Assembly: GCA_024103175.1 (NCBI GenBank)
Contig: JAGFJE010000046.1
Location: 1 to 49,392 of the forward strand
DNA: 49,392 bases
Source: Phaeodactylibacter sp.
GTDB taxonomy: Bacteria > Bacteroidota > Bacteroidia > Chitinophagales > Saprospiraceae
Reading direction: 5' to 3'
How positions within the stretch are numbered: the stretch's first letter is position 1; each line of letters opens with the position of its first letter. The notes below the pieces were generated by a model. It saw only the letters and a list, made by a program, of their open reading frames with translations. It had not been told where the DNA came from and did no database searches. Both the position numbers and the translations under genes were made by a program. Positions 33,644-42,420 of the stretch are shown piece after piece.

Positions 33644-36106
33644 TCAGCCGATGAACGCGTTTAAATGTTCGGCCACCTCATCTGCACATTCCCATTGAGC
33701 AAAATGGCCGCATTCAGGGAGGAGTACCAGGCGGCTGTTGTTGATCCGTTCGGCGCCATTAAGGGCTACGAGTTTGGTGGAGAGGGTGGGGTTGATCATG
33801 CGGTTGGGGATGAGCTGGTCTTTTTCCCCGTAAATGACCAGGGTGGGGTGCTGCAATTCCGGCAGGCGGTGAAATACCGGTTCGTCCAGCATGCTGACCA
33901 CACACTGGGGGATGAGCTGGCAGTAGTAATCAAACTCGGGGGAGTGGCGCAGGGCCAGCCGCTCGTCAATAAGGAACCGGGCGTCATCGGGAAACCGGTA
34001 GAAGTTGGCTTTGATATTGTTTATGATCTGTTCTTCGGGGGCCACTTTCAGCAGCGCCGGCTTGTAGATGGCCCGGATCCATTGTTTGGCGGCCTGGTTG
34101 AAGGTTTCAAATCCGGCGGGCGCCACCAGGGCCAGCCGGCGGTAGTGGCCCGGGTGCTGGAGGGCTGCCGTTACCGATACCTGGCCGCCCATGGAATGGC
34201 CAACCAGGGTAACGTTATTCAGCCCCATCTTTTCCACGAACTCGTTGAGGCGGGAGGCGAAGAATTGGATGCTGACGGGGTTTCCGGGCCGGCCGGAGGA
34301 GCCGTAGCCCGGCAGGTCGAGGGCGATGCACCGGTATTTCTGGCGGAGCTTGCCGATCAGCTTGTGCCAGGCTTTGTAGTTGCTGGCCAGCCCATGGACG
34401 AAAAGCAGCGCCTCCCGGCCCCGGCCCTGGTCGATATAGCCGATCTCCAGTCCATCGGACAGGCGGACAGACTTATGGGGGAACGGCGCTGTAACAAAAG
34501 CTTGCATCTCTGCTTGTTCGTCAGGGGTTTCTTCCGGCGCCACCGAAGAGGCGGATGGCGAAATTACAGATCTTTTGGCGGCTTCGGGCTGTTCTTCGCC
34601 GGTTTTTTGGCGGGAGCGCAACAGGAAGTAAACGATCAACCCCACGGCCAGAGAAAGGAGAATGGCGAAAGTAGCGGCCACCGCCGGGTTGCGTACCTCC
34701 GCCTGCATGTAAGCGCCGATGCGGCCGTAATACATGCCGAAATGCACCAGCACCGCGGTGAGGGTGGCCGCTACCGGCGCCGCCTTCGGGGCGTCCCGAA
34801 GGAAAATGCCGAAGAGGACCGGTACAAAGGCCGCCGAAAAGTAAGCATAGACCCCGTTCTGCGCAAAGATGCCCACGCTGAGGCTGGGGGTGACGAGCTG
34901 GTTGTAGGAGAACAGAATCGACACCACGGCCAGCAGGATGATTACCACCTTGTTGATGGCCACCAGCTTCCGGTTGCGTTGATTGTTGGAGCCCCCCAGC
35001 CGGCGCCCGGAAAGTGGTTCGATAATGTCGGACGTGATGGTGGTGGAAATGGACTGTATGAGCCCTTCCAGTGTGGACAGGCCCGCCGACAGCAGGCCCA
35101 TGATCACGATCAGGCCCACGGCCACCGGAAATTCCCTGACCACATAGGCCGGTATGATGCCGTCCATCTTCAGCGGCTCTCCGTCTACGGTAAGGTCCGG
35201 AAAGCTCAGGCGGGCATACAGCCCGGTGAACACTACCGCAAAAAATACCGCCTCGACCAGTATGCCGGTAACCAGATAACGGTTTACATCTGCCTCGCTC
35301 TTCAACAACAGGGATTTGGTGATGATATGTGGCTGGCAGACGATGGCGATGCCCACCACCAGGTTACAGAAGACGATCTCAAAGTAGTCGCGGAAGAGGA
35401 AGCTTTCCGGGTTTACCCATTCCACCAGCAAGGGGTCGATGCCGGCAAGCTTGTCCAGAAAACCATGAACGCCCCGGCTGAAGTGCTCGTAACCCGAAGT
35501 CAGCAGTATGACGGCCACGATCAGCATCAGAATGGCCTGTATGGTATTGGTATATACCATGGAATTGGCCCCGCCGAACATCATGTACCCAAACACGAAT
35601 ACCACCAGCCCGATCAGCACATAAAGCTCCTCAATATTCAGCGCTTTGGACATCACTTTCGTCATCCCTACGCAGATCAGCACGATAAAGGTGATCAGCA
35701 GAAGAGACAGAAAACCGAACAGGAGGGCATAGCTCGTGCTGTTGTACCGCTTGCCGATCCATTGGGCCATGGTCAGGGCCTTGACGGAGGCGCCGTGGGT
35801 CCGGAAGCTCTTGGTTAGTATGGCCAGCGACACGAAAATGGCCAGGGGCATGGTGATGGCAAAGGCCAGAATGCCGCTCAACCCGTAAAGGGCAATAAAC
35901 CCGGGGTTGATGATGAAAGTCGCCGCACTGGTGATGGACGCCGCCAGAGAAAGCCCCACCACTACCGGCGAAAACTGAATGCTGCCTACTGCATAATCTG
36001 AAATGGAGGTGGTGCGTATGGCGCCCCGGATGACGAAAAAGAGTATGGCGGCGCCATAAAGTAAAAGCAGGGCCGTGGTTGCCCATACGAGTTCCTGTGA
36101 TGCCAT
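33644..36106 (-). CDS. Sodium/solute symporter fused to a cytosolic alpha/beta hydrolase
   Basis: An 820-residue fusion. Residues about 1-497 are an SSS-family transporter with about 13 membrane helices (SLAASITSAATFIINPG early; GLLSAGLSTLEGLIQSISTT in the middle). A charged Pro/Ser-rich linker (about 498-540) leads to a complete alpha/beta hydrolase (about 545-820): oxyanion HG571-572, nucleophile Ser638 in VGHSMGGQ, Asp763 in YGEKDQLIP and His801 in ECGHFAQWE. With 13 helices starting outside, the hydrolase faces the cytosol, so an imported ester, lactone or amide could be cleaved on entry. The neighbouring PHB genes suggest, but do not prove, a hydroxyacid-ester substrate. The start ATG is at 36104-36106. 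Confidence 0.9.
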   Translation of the reverse strand: MASQELVWATTALLLLYGAAILFFVIRGAIRTTSISDYAVGSIQFSPVVVGLSLAASITSAATFIINPGFIALYGLSGILAFAITMPLAIFVSLAILTKSFRTHGASVKALTMAQWIGKRYNSTSYALLFGFLSLLLITFIVLICVGMTKVMSKALNIEELYVLIGLVVFVFGYMMFGGANSMVYTNTIQAILMLIVAVILLTSGYEHFSRGVHGFLDKLAGIDPLLVEWVNPESFLFRDYFEIVFCNLVVGIAIVCQPHIITKSLLLKSEADVNRYLVTGILVEAVFFAVVFTGLYARLSFPDLTVDGEPLKMDGIIPAYVVREFPVAVGLIVIMGLLSAGLSTLEGLIQSISTTITSDIIEPLSGRRLGGSNNQRNRKLVAINKVVIILLAVVSILFSYNQLVTPSLSVGIFAQNGVYAYFSAAFVPVLFGIFLRDAPKAAPVAATLTAVLVHFGMYYGRIGAYMQAEVRNPAVAATFAILLSLAVGLIVYFLLRSRQKTGEEQPEAAKRSVISPSASSVAPEETPDEQAEMQAFVTAPFPHKSVRLSDGLEIGYIDQGRGREALLFVHGLASNYKAWHKLIGKLRQKYRCIALDLPGYGSSGRPGNPVSIQFFASRLNEFVEKMGLNNVTLVGHSMGGQVSVTAALQHPGHYRRLALVAPAGFETFNQAAKQWIRAIYKPALLKVAPEEQIINNIKANFYRFPDDARFLIDERLALRHSPEFDYYCQLIPQCVVSMLDEPVFHRLPELQHPTLVIYGEKDQLIPNRMINPTLSTKLVALNGAERINNSRLVLLPECGHFAQWECADEVAEHLNAFIG

Positions 36107-36451
36107 GGCCTTTTATTTTTAGTTGGGAATGGGTGGTTTTTTGTTTCCTGAAATTAACAGAATTGCCGCATTCTCTGAAAAAAAAGGCGGTGATGCAAAA
36201 TTATTTGAAGGGTTGACTTTAAAGCTTTTTATTTGAACAAACCTGGTTTTGATTAAATTATTTTTTGTATTATACTGACAACTAACTTGTTATTAATGCG
36301 ATTCCCCCTGTTTTTTGGTATTGTCGCGTTGTCGACTTTCCGGAAGAGGCGGTAAATTTTTTCATTTTTCCATACAAAAACATCTAAATATCTATATATT
36401 TGCATTGGATCATTTACATAATCGCCAAACGGACAAAAAAATCCAACTATT
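36107..36451. promoter_or_regulatory. 345-bp AT-rich divergent promoter region
   Basis: An AT-rich gap between the symporter-hydrolase gene and phaB. It contains the TATATTTG element at 36395-36402 for phaB and long A/T runs. No gene and no strong hairpin seen. Confidence 0.55.
36395..36402 (+). promoter_or_regulatory. -7 element TATATTTG for phaB
   Basis: Exact TAnnTTTG match 50 bases before the phaB ATG, with a weak TTTC near the -33 position. Good candidate start of the phaB transcript. Confidence 0.5.
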
Positions 36452-37201
36452 ATGAAGAAAGACGGAAAAAAATACGTAGCTCTTGTAACCGGCGCCACCG
36501 GCGGCCTTGGGACAGCCATGGTCAAGCACATGGTTGATGATGGTTACCTCTGCGTTGCCAACTATCACACCAAATCTAAGGCAGAGAAGTGGAACGACGA
36601 GATGAAGGAACAAGGCTATGACGTGCCCCTCTACCACGCCGACGTTTCCGATTTCGAATCGGTGGGCAAGATGGTCGAAAAGATACAGAGCGATATAGGA
36701 ACAGTAGATATTCTGGTCAACAATGCAGGCATTACCCGGGACGGGGTCTTCAAACGGATGACCTTCGAACAATGGGATGCGGTCATAAAGACCAACCTCT
36801 ACAGTGCCTTCAACTGTACCCGCCACGTGATCAACCCGATGATAGACCAGGAATTCGGGCGCATCATCAACATTTCCTCGGTCAACGGCCAGCGCGCGCA
36901 GTTCGGCCAGGCCAACTACTCGGCGGCCAAGGCGGGCATGCACGGCTTTACCAAAACACTGGCCATCGAGGTGGCCAGCAAGGGCGTCACCGTAAATACC
37001 ATCTCCCCGGGATATATTGGTACGGATATGGTTATGGCCGTTCCGGAAGAGATCCGCGCCAAGATCATCAAGGGCATTCCGGTCGGGCGCCTGGGCGGCA
37101 CCTATGAGATCGCCCACCTGGTTTCCTTCCTGGCCTCCAAAGACGCGGGCTTCATCACCGGCGCCAACTACGCCATCAACGGCGGCCAGCACGTGTATTG
37201 A
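36452..37201 (+). CDS. phaB: Acetoacetyl-CoA reductase (PhaB-type SDR)
   Basis: A 249-residue short-chain dehydrogenase. The nucleotide loop is VTGATGGLG, NNAG is at about 91-94, and the catalytic Ser, Tyr and Lys lie in NISSVNGQRAQFGQ followed by ANYSAAKAG. That VNGQ..QFGQ..YSAAKAG block is characteristic of PhaB reductases, which use NADPH to make (R)-3-hydroxybutyryl-CoA for PHB synthesis. The gene stands alone with its own promoter and a terminator at 37357-37388. A second reductase gene lies at 47040-47861. Confidence 0.9.
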   Translation: MKKDGKKYVALVTGATGGLGTAMVKHMVDDGYLCVANYHTKSKAEKWNDEMKEQGYDVPLYHADVSDFESVGKMVEKIQSDIGTVDILVNNAGITRDGVFKRMTFEQWDAVIKTNLYSAFNCTRHVINPMIDQEFGRIINISSVNGQRAQFGQANYSAAKAGMHGFTKTLAIEVASKGVTVNTISPGYIGTDMVMAVPEEIRAKIIKGIPVGRLGGTYEIAHLVSFLASKDAGFITGANYAINGGQHVY

Positions 37202-37515
37202 GTTTGGTTTCGGATCCTTGACGGCCTGGGGCGGAGAACCCGCCGGGCCGCCAAAGATCCGGAACGGCACATTACCATGAAGCGGATCTTAGGAAGAAGA
37301 GTGGCGGCTGCGCCCTTAAAGAAATTAATTGATCCGTCTTTTGGTTGAATAATGGGCCCCGGCGAATAGCGCCGGGGTTTCTTTTTCCCTGCCACCAGTC
37401 GAAGGCCTGCCATCCAACCTACCGTAATCAACCAAATTTTCTGGGATCCGGGTTTTGTAATTTTAATGATATAAAATGCCTATCTTTTATCCGGAAAACC
37501 TAAAAACCAAAACCT
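37202..37515. other. 314-bp gap between phaB and the double-protease gene
   Basis: It holds the phaB terminator (37357-37388) and about 120 bases of upstream sequence for the double-protease gene with no clear -7 element. Nothing else is recognised. Confidence 0.55.
37357..37388 (+). terminator. Rho-independent terminator downstream of phaB
   Basis: 8-bp stem CCCCGGCG / CGCCGGGG with an AATAG loop, followed by TTTCTTTTTCC. It separates phaB from the double-protease gene. Confidence 0.85.
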
Positions 37516-40266
37516 ATGCCCTCCAAAGGCTATTCCTTCCACATTGGCCTCAACAAGGCCGACCCGAACCACTACCCCGGCCTGGAAGCGTTGCGCAGCG
37601 CCGTCAATGATGCGCAAGACATGCAGAAACTCGCCGAGAGGATCTTCCACTTTGGCCATACCCAACTCGTCATCGATGAAGAGGCCACTGCAGAGCGGGT
37701 GCTGGGAGCGCTCAACCGCTATGCCCGGCTACTACAGCCCGGCGACCTGTTGCTGCTCACCTATTCCGGGCACGGCGGCACTGTGGAAGACCCATTCTTT
37801 ATGAATAAGGGCGGCGACGAGCCGGAGGATGAGACCTGGTGCCTGTACGACCGGCAGTTGATCGACGATGAACTCTACGAGGCTTTCCTGCAATTCCGGG
37901 AAGGAGTGCGCATCCTGGTTGTTTCCGACAGCTGCCACAGCGGCACCGTCACCCGCGTGGCTCCTGGGATCAGGAATGACGATCGTTCCATAGCCGCCCG
38001 CCAGGAGGAAGAACTGGAGCGGGAGGTTGAGGCCTTGATGAAGAAATACGACTACCGTTCCAAAAAGATGCCGAGGACACTGGCCACCAAAGTGTATACC
38101 GGCAATTGGGAAAAAGTATATAAACCGGTACAGGAAAAATTCAGCAGGCGGCGGCCAAAGCAGGAGATGCAGGCTTCGGTAAAGCTTTTCGCTGCTTGCC
38201 AGGACAATCAGATCGCTTTCGACGGCATGCGGAACGGCCGCTTCACCATGGTGTTGAAAAACATCATTCTCAATGAAAAATGGCAGAACCTGCCTGCCCT
38301 GGATTTTTTCAACCTGCTGAAGAAGCCCTTTTCCTACCCCTCTCCCAATTACTATGCCTACGGGCCGCTTATCCCCGCCTTTGAGCAGTATTCCCCGTTC
38401 CGGATAGAGGTGGAGGGCTCCGTTTCGGCGGCGGTGGCTCCGGAAGAGCCTGCTTTTCCGGTGGGCGAGGGTACAGGCGCTCTACAGGAGCAAGCCACTC
38501 CGGAAAGCACCCGGCCGACGGCGGAAACCGCAGGCGGCGAACCATCGGCCGGCGCCTGGCGGGTAGCCGTGGAGCTGCCCGCTGCCGAACTGGCCCGGGA
38601 GTTGCTGTTGAAATTGTGCCCGGAGGGTACCCTCGGCCTTCAATTCAAAGGGGGGTATCCCTCCCGGCGCTGTCTTGTAGACGTGGACGGCAGTACTTTT
38701 CAGTCCGCCTGGGAAGTGGCCCACGATCTGGAAAAAAGAGGAGAACAGTTGGGGGTCAGGGTAGAAGCCGAACCGGCATGGAGCCCCAACTTCCCGGCAG
38801 TGGATGAGCTCACCGGCGCCAAAGAGGCCGGGGAGTCGTTCGATTTCATGCCTTTCTGGCCGCCAGTAACTACCGGAGAGGAAGCTTCCCTGGTTTGGCA
38901 CCTCGACGATGCCCACAGCCAACTGGCCTCGGCGCGCGCCGAGGTATGGAAAAACCTGGAGGCGGCCCCCATCCGGGAGCGGGTGATGGTGGCTCACCTC
39001 GATACCGGATACTGGTCGGCCCATCCTGCCTTTGCCAACAACCACCACATCCGCAAAGACCTGGGGCGGTCTCTTCTTTCCTGGGAATGGCGGCACAACC
39101 GGGAGGTGGCCGATGTCCCGGAAAACCTCAAACTGCTGGCCTGGAGCCTCGACAATGAAGGCCATGGCACCGGCACCCTGGGCCTGTTGGCCGGATGGGG
39201 GGTTGACCCCGAGGCCACCAATGGCGAGGATCTGGGGTTCATCGGCGGGGCGCCCTTTGCCGAGGTGGTGCCCATGCGGATCAGCGACTCGGTGATCATC
39301 TTCGATTCGGACAACTTTTGTGATGCGTTGGAATATGCCATGGATCTCGGCTGTGAGGTGTTGAGCATGTCCATGGGCGGGAAGCCCAGCCGCCGCATGG
39401 CGCGGCTGATCGACGAAGCCTACGAAAGAGGCATGGTCCTGGTCACCGCCGCCGGCAATTACATCCGGAAGGGCCCGGCGCGCATCGGCCCCAAACGGAT
39501 GGTCTATCCCGCGCGTTTTCCGAGGGTGATCGCCGCCTGTGGCGCTTGTTACAACCAATTGCCCTACGACTTCCAGGCGCAGGCCAAATATGCGCCGGGC
39601 GCAAAAGGGTTCGACTTTGACGCTATGGAAGGGTGCTGGGGGCCGGCTCATACCATGCCTTATGCTATGGCAGCCTACACGCCCAATGTGCCGTGGTTGG
39701 TGAAGGAAGAAAAAGCCCTGCTGAAGAAGAGTGGGGGAGGCACCTCTTCTGCAACCCCGCAGATTGCCGCCGCGGCCGCCCTGTGGCTGCTCCGGCACAA
39801 AAAGGAGCTTCGCCGCCTCGGCTACAACGGCACCTGGAAGCAGGCGGAGGCTGTCCGGCAGGCCCTCTTCCAATCGGCTTATAAGAAAGCTTTCGACGAT
39901 CCGCGCGAAACCCAAAAATATTACGGCAATGGTATCCTCCGGGCTATGGATGCCCTCAGGCTGGGCGTCCCGGAGATCGATGAGGCCATGAAGGCGCCCC
40001 CATCCGGCAGCAGTTGGAGCGGCGCCCTGGAACTGCTGAAACTGATCTTTAGCAGCAAAAAGGCCGCGGATACCGTAAGCCCTGCCCTGCAGGAAGCCCT
40101 GCCGGTTGAGCTGGAAGGCCTGCTGCTGGACGACGACGAAGGCCAGGAACTATTGGAAGCGCTGGCCGCCGGCAGTATCTCCCGCGAGGAGGGGCTGGAA
40201 AGGGCCGTTGCCCTCCTGCAGCGCTTGGATCGCGCCTCGCCGGCCCTGAAGGGGGTGTTAGGATGA
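37516..40266 (+). CDS. Caspase-like (C14) and subtilisin-like (S8) double protease
   Basis: A 916-residue protein without signal peptide or membrane segments. Residues about 1-290 form a caspase/metacaspase p20-like domain with His86 in YSGHGG and Cys140 in SDSCHSG. A Pro/Ala-rich linker (about 305-345) and a small domain (about 346-425) follow. Residues about 480-815 are a subtilase with all catalytic residues: Asp496 in HLDTGY, His550 in EGHGTGT, Asn648 in AAGNYI and Ser744 in GTSSATP. The C-terminal 100 residues are helical and acidic. Both active sites look intact. No pro-peptide is obvious. The gene stands alone, convergent with a DUF427 gene 3 bases away. Its targets are unknown; one protease could activate the other. 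Confidence 0.92.
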   Translation: MPSKGYSFHIGLNKADPNHYPGLEALRSAVNDAQDMQKLAERIFHFGHTQLVIDEEATAERVLGALNRYARLLQPGDLLLLTYSGHGGTVEDPFFMNKGGDEPEDETWCLYDRQLIDDELYEAFLQFREGVRILVVSDSCHSGTVTRVAPGIRNDDRSIAARQEEELEREVEALMKKYDYRSKKMPRTLATKVYTGNWEKVYKPVQEKFSRRRPKQEMQASVKLFAACQDNQIAFDGMRNGRFTMVLKNIILNEKWQNLPALDFFNLLKKPFSYPSPNYYAYGPLIPAFEQYSPFRIEVEGSVSAAVAPEEPAFPVGEGTGALQEQATPESTRPTAETAGGEPSAGAWRVAVELPAAELARELLLKLCPEGTLGLQFKGGYPSRRCLVDVDGSTFQSAWEVAHDLEKRGEQLGVRVEAEPAWSPNFPAVDELTGAKEAGESFDFMPFWPPVTTGEEASLVWHLDDAHSQLASARAEVWKNLEAAPIRERVMVAHLDTGYWSAHPAFANNHHIRKDLGRSLLSWEWRHNREVADVPENLKLLAWSLDNEGHGTGTLGLLAGWGVDPEATNGEDLGFIGGAPFAEVVPMRISDSVIIFDSDNFCDALEYAMDLGCEVLSMSMGGKPSRRMARLIDEAYERGMVLVTAAGNYIRKGPARIGPKRMVYPARFPRVIAACGACYNQLPYDFQAQAKYAPGAKGFDFDAMEGCWGPAHTMPYAMAAYTPNVPWLVKEEKALLKKSGGGTSSATPQIAAAAALWLLRHKKELRRLGYNGTWKQAEAVRQALFQSAYKKAFDDPRETQKYYGNGILRAMDALRLGVPEIDEAMKAPPSGSSWSGALELLKLIFSSKKAADTVSPALQEALPVELEGLLLDDDEGQELLEALAAGSISREEGLERAVALLQRLDRASPALKGVLG

Positions 40267-40269
40267 GGC

Positions 40270-40764
40270 TTACCCCCCCCAGGTGCCCTTTCCTCCCTTG
40301 AACGGCCCCACAATTTCCGAGGTGATCCACCCGCCGTAGAAATCCCCCTCCTGGGCTTTCACCCGCTCGCCATCGACGTAGCAGGCGCCTACGCGGCTGG
40401 CGTAGAAGGCGAGGTAACCGGCTATGGGTTTGAAAGCGGGAGTGGGGGAGGGGTAGCTCCAGGCGGCCGCCGGGCTTTCGCCCTGCTCTGTTTTGATATC
40501 CCAGTAGGTGGCCTGCCCTTTGAACTCGCAGAAGCTCTGTTGGCCGGCCCGGGGTTGCAGCAGGGCCATGCGTACATCTTCCGGAGGAATGTAATAAACA
40601 GGAGGATGGCTGGTTTCCAGCACGCGGTAGGCGCTGTTGGTTTCGGCAATGGCGATGCCTCCGAATTCCACCCTGAGGTGCTTGTTCGTCCTTTCCAGGC
40701 GGGGCGGGCGAGGATAATCCCATACGCTTTCCTGGCCGGCCCGGGGCGTGATCTTTTTGCGCAT
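40270..40764 (-). CDS. DUF427-family protein
   Basis: A 164-residue soluble protein with the features of the DUF427 beta-tent fold: ESVWDYPRPPRLERTNKHLR at the N terminus, IAIAETNSAYRVLETSHPPVYYIPPEDVR, CEFKGQATYWDI, and GYLAFYASRVGACYVDGERV near the C terminus. Proteins of this family are common next to oxidoreductases, but the function is unknown. It converges with the caspase-subtilisin gene with a 3-base gap, which alone is not evidence of a functional link. Confidence 0.9.
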   Translation of the reverse strand: MRKKITPRAGQESVWDYPRPPRLERTNKHLRVEFGGIAIAETNSAYRVLETSHPPVYYIPPEDVRMALLQPRAGQQSFCEFKGQATYWDIKTEQGESPAAAWSYPSPTPAFKPIAGYLAFYASRVGACYVDGERVKAQEGDFYGGWITSEIVGPFKGGKGTWGG

Positions 40765-40882
40765 GGTTAGGGAACAGAAGCAAAGAGCCGAAGTTCAGCG
40801 GGCAACCTCCTTTTTGCTGGAGCTACGGATGGTAAAGAATAGAGTATAAGGAGATACGGGCCGCCTAAAGGCAGCCCGTCCG

Positions 40883-40914
40883 AAAAAAAACTGGCTGCGG
40901 AAACCCACAGCCAG
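40883..40914 (-). terminator. Rho-independent terminator, minus strand
   Basis: Read on the minus strand, CTGGCTGTGG pairs with CCGCAGCCAG around a GTTT loop and is followed by eight T. It is the likely end of the phaC transcript, about 250 bases after the stop. Confidence 0.75.
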
Positions 40915-40969
40915 CTCAGCCCTAACCAAATTAAAACCAGGTATTACCAGACGAACAAAAAATTCTTTT

Positions 40970-41071
40970 AGTTGTGGATTATCCCCGAGGTTCAGGGCCG
41001 GCCGCTTTGCTTAATTGTTCGGGAAAGCAAAACTTCCGTGCTTCGAGCCTGGGGAAGGGTAATCCACAACT
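40970..41071. repeat. Long imperfect hairpin with perfect 11-bp ends
   Basis: AGTTGTGGATT (40970-40980) is the reverse complement of 41061-41071, and inner segments such as GCTTTGCTT and AAAGCAAAAC also pair. This is another intergenic hairpin of about 100 bases, distinct in sequence from the others. Confidence 0.6.
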
Positions 41072-41097
41072 TGGCCGCAAAGAGTCTCAGGACAGGC

Positions 41098-41160
41098 CCA
41101 TCGTACATCGTACACCCTACACTCTACACCCTACACCCTACACCCTACACCCCTCTTTCA
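41098..41160. repeat. CTACACC heptamer tract
   Basis: ATCGTACATCGTACA is followed by about six degenerate copies of CCTACA(C/T), ending just before the phaC stop. The CGTACATCGTACA word is shared with the core of the 114-bp element. Confidence 0.75.
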
Positions 41161-41167
41161 GCCTTGG

Positions 41168-42223
41168 TCAATCCCTCTCCTTCAGCCAGGTGGCGATGGC
41201 GGGCGTCAGGAGCTTTTGGGAGCGGCTGCCGACGAAGACGCCGATATGGCCGCCGGGGAATTCCATCAGTTCCTTGTCCTTGGAGCCGACCAGGTCATTG
41301 ATGGGGGTGGTCGTTTCCGGGGGTACGATATGGTCGTGTTTGGCGAAAATGGTCAGGATCGGCATTTTGATGTTTTTCAGGTTCACCTTGCGGCCGCCCA
41401 GCACAAACTCGCCCTTGATCAGTTGATTTTTCTGGTACATGTCTTTGATGAAGCGGCGATAGGTTTCGCCGGCCTGCGCCGGGCTGTCGGCTACCCAGTG
41501 TTCCATGCGCAGGAAGTTCATAAGGCGGCCCTGGTCGGCCATCGTTTCCGGCAGGGCCATGTACTTGCGCGTTTTATTCATCGGCTTGAGCAGGTCGAAG
41601 CCGGTGTTGAGGAAATCGCCGGGCACGATGCCGCCGAAGCCGTCGACGATGGCGTCGACATCCATATCCTTGGCCCATTTGAAGAGCAGGCCTTCGTCAT
41701 TGTCAAAATCCACCGGTGTGACCAGGGTAACCAGGTTCTTGACCTTTTCCGGGAACAGGGAGGCGTAGATCAGGCTGAAGGTGCCGCCCTGGCAAACGCC
41801 GAGCAGGTTGATCTTGTTCATGCCGTGTTCTTCGCAGATAAAGTCCACACAGTCGTTCAGGTTGCCGAGTATGTAGTCTTCCAGGGTTTTATAGCGGTCT
41901 ACCTTGGTGGGGTACCCCCAATCGATGAGGTAGACGTCGATGCCTTCGCTGACCAGCTTGCGGATGAGGCTGCGGTCGGGCTGCAGGTCCATCATTTCCC
42001 AGCGGTTGACGAGGGCGTAGGAAATCAGGACAGGCGTTTTGGCTCTTGCTTCGCCTTCCCGTTCGAAGTGGTACAATTTCACTTTGCCGTCTTCCCAGAC
42101 GGTCTTACGGGGAGCGGTCGCAATATCCACGTCCTTCACGCCGGAGATATTGCGCAGGGCATCAGATACGGTGTTCACGCGCTCTAGAATTTGGTCGCTC
42201 AACTTGGCGTTTGTATTACTCAT
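41168..42223 (-). CDS. phaC: Class III polyhydroxyalkanoate synthase catalytic subunit
   Basis: A 351-residue enzyme that polymerises (R)-3-hydroxybutyryl-CoA into PHB at the granule surface. The lipase-like box is GVCQGG with the nucleophile Cys144; Asp297 lies in FAKHDHIVP and His326 in PGGHIGVFVG. Length and triad spacing match class III PhaC (about 355 residues), which needs PhaE. The frame is open to 42292, but ATG at 42223 (MSNTNAKLSD) fits the family and follows an AGAG-like ribosome site. phaE lies upstream on the same strand, 197 bases away with a strong hairpin between. Confidence 0.95.
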   Translation of the reverse strand: MSNTNAKLSDQILERVNTVSDALRNISGVKDVDIATAPRKTVWEDGKVKLYHFEREGEARAKTPVLISYALVNRWEMMDLQPDRSLIRKLVSEGIDVYLIDWGYPTKVDRYKTLEDYILGNLNDCVDFICEEHGMNKINLLGVCQGGTFSLIYASLFPEKVKNLVTLVTPVDFDNDEGLLFKWAKDMDVDAIVDGFGGIVPGDFLNTGFDLLKPMNKTRKYMALPETMADQGRLMNFLRMEHWVADSPAQAGETYRRFIKDMYQKNQLIKGEFVLGGRKVNLKNIKMPILTIFAKHDHIVPPETTTPINDLVGSKDKELMEFPGGHIGVFVGSRSQKLLTPAIATWLKERD

Positions 42224-42347
42224 CGCTCTAGTTTTTCGCCACTGGGGCTTAGTTAATACTCTGGTTTGGATTAGGAAAAAAGTGTCAATCACTTAAAGAA
42301 AAGCCCAACCGTTGTTGAGCTTTCAGGGCGCCGGGGGGTAAAATTCA

Positions 42348-42409
42348 GTTACCGGCTTTTCGGCCCCCTGCGCCGGATATGGGACACAGGCCGGCCGAAA
42401 ACCGGTAAC
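42348..42409 (-). terminator. Strong stem-loop between phaE and phaC
   Basis: GTTACCGGCTTTTCGGCC (42348-42365) pairs with GGCCGAAAACCGGTAAC (42393-42409), a 17-bp stem with one bulged C. It begins 11 bases after the phaE stop and lacks a clean U-tract. It may terminate, attenuate or stabilise the phaE message and so set the PhaE:PhaC ratio. Confidence 0.6.
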
Positions 42410-42420
42410 CGAAAGGTATG

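Larger units (their letters stand above)
40765..41167. other. 403-bp gap with terminator and two repeats
   Basis: The gap lies between the start of the DUF427 gene and the end of phaC, both on the minus strand. It contains a minus-strand terminator (40883-40914), a long imperfect hairpin (40970-41071) and a CTACACC heptamer tract (41098-41160). No gene is seen. Confidence 0.65.

Noticed and set aside
33665..35818. A 717-codon frame antisense to the symporter-hydrolase gene
   Set aside because: It is a mirror frame caused by high GC and codon bias; its composition (His, Gln, Gly-rich) is typical of shadow frames and no family fits.
40270..40764. DUF427 gene as an inhibitor or partner of the double protease
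   Set aside because: The genes are convergent, not co-transcribed; a 3-base gap between ends is not evidence of a functional pair.
41098..41160. Repeated short units considered as a CRISPR array
   Set aside because: The units are seven bases long, contiguous and have no spacers; no cas genes are present.
42224..42292. Upstream extension of the phaC frame
   Set aside because: It adds residues unlike PhaC and has no ribosome-binding site; ATG at 42223 matches the family start and length.
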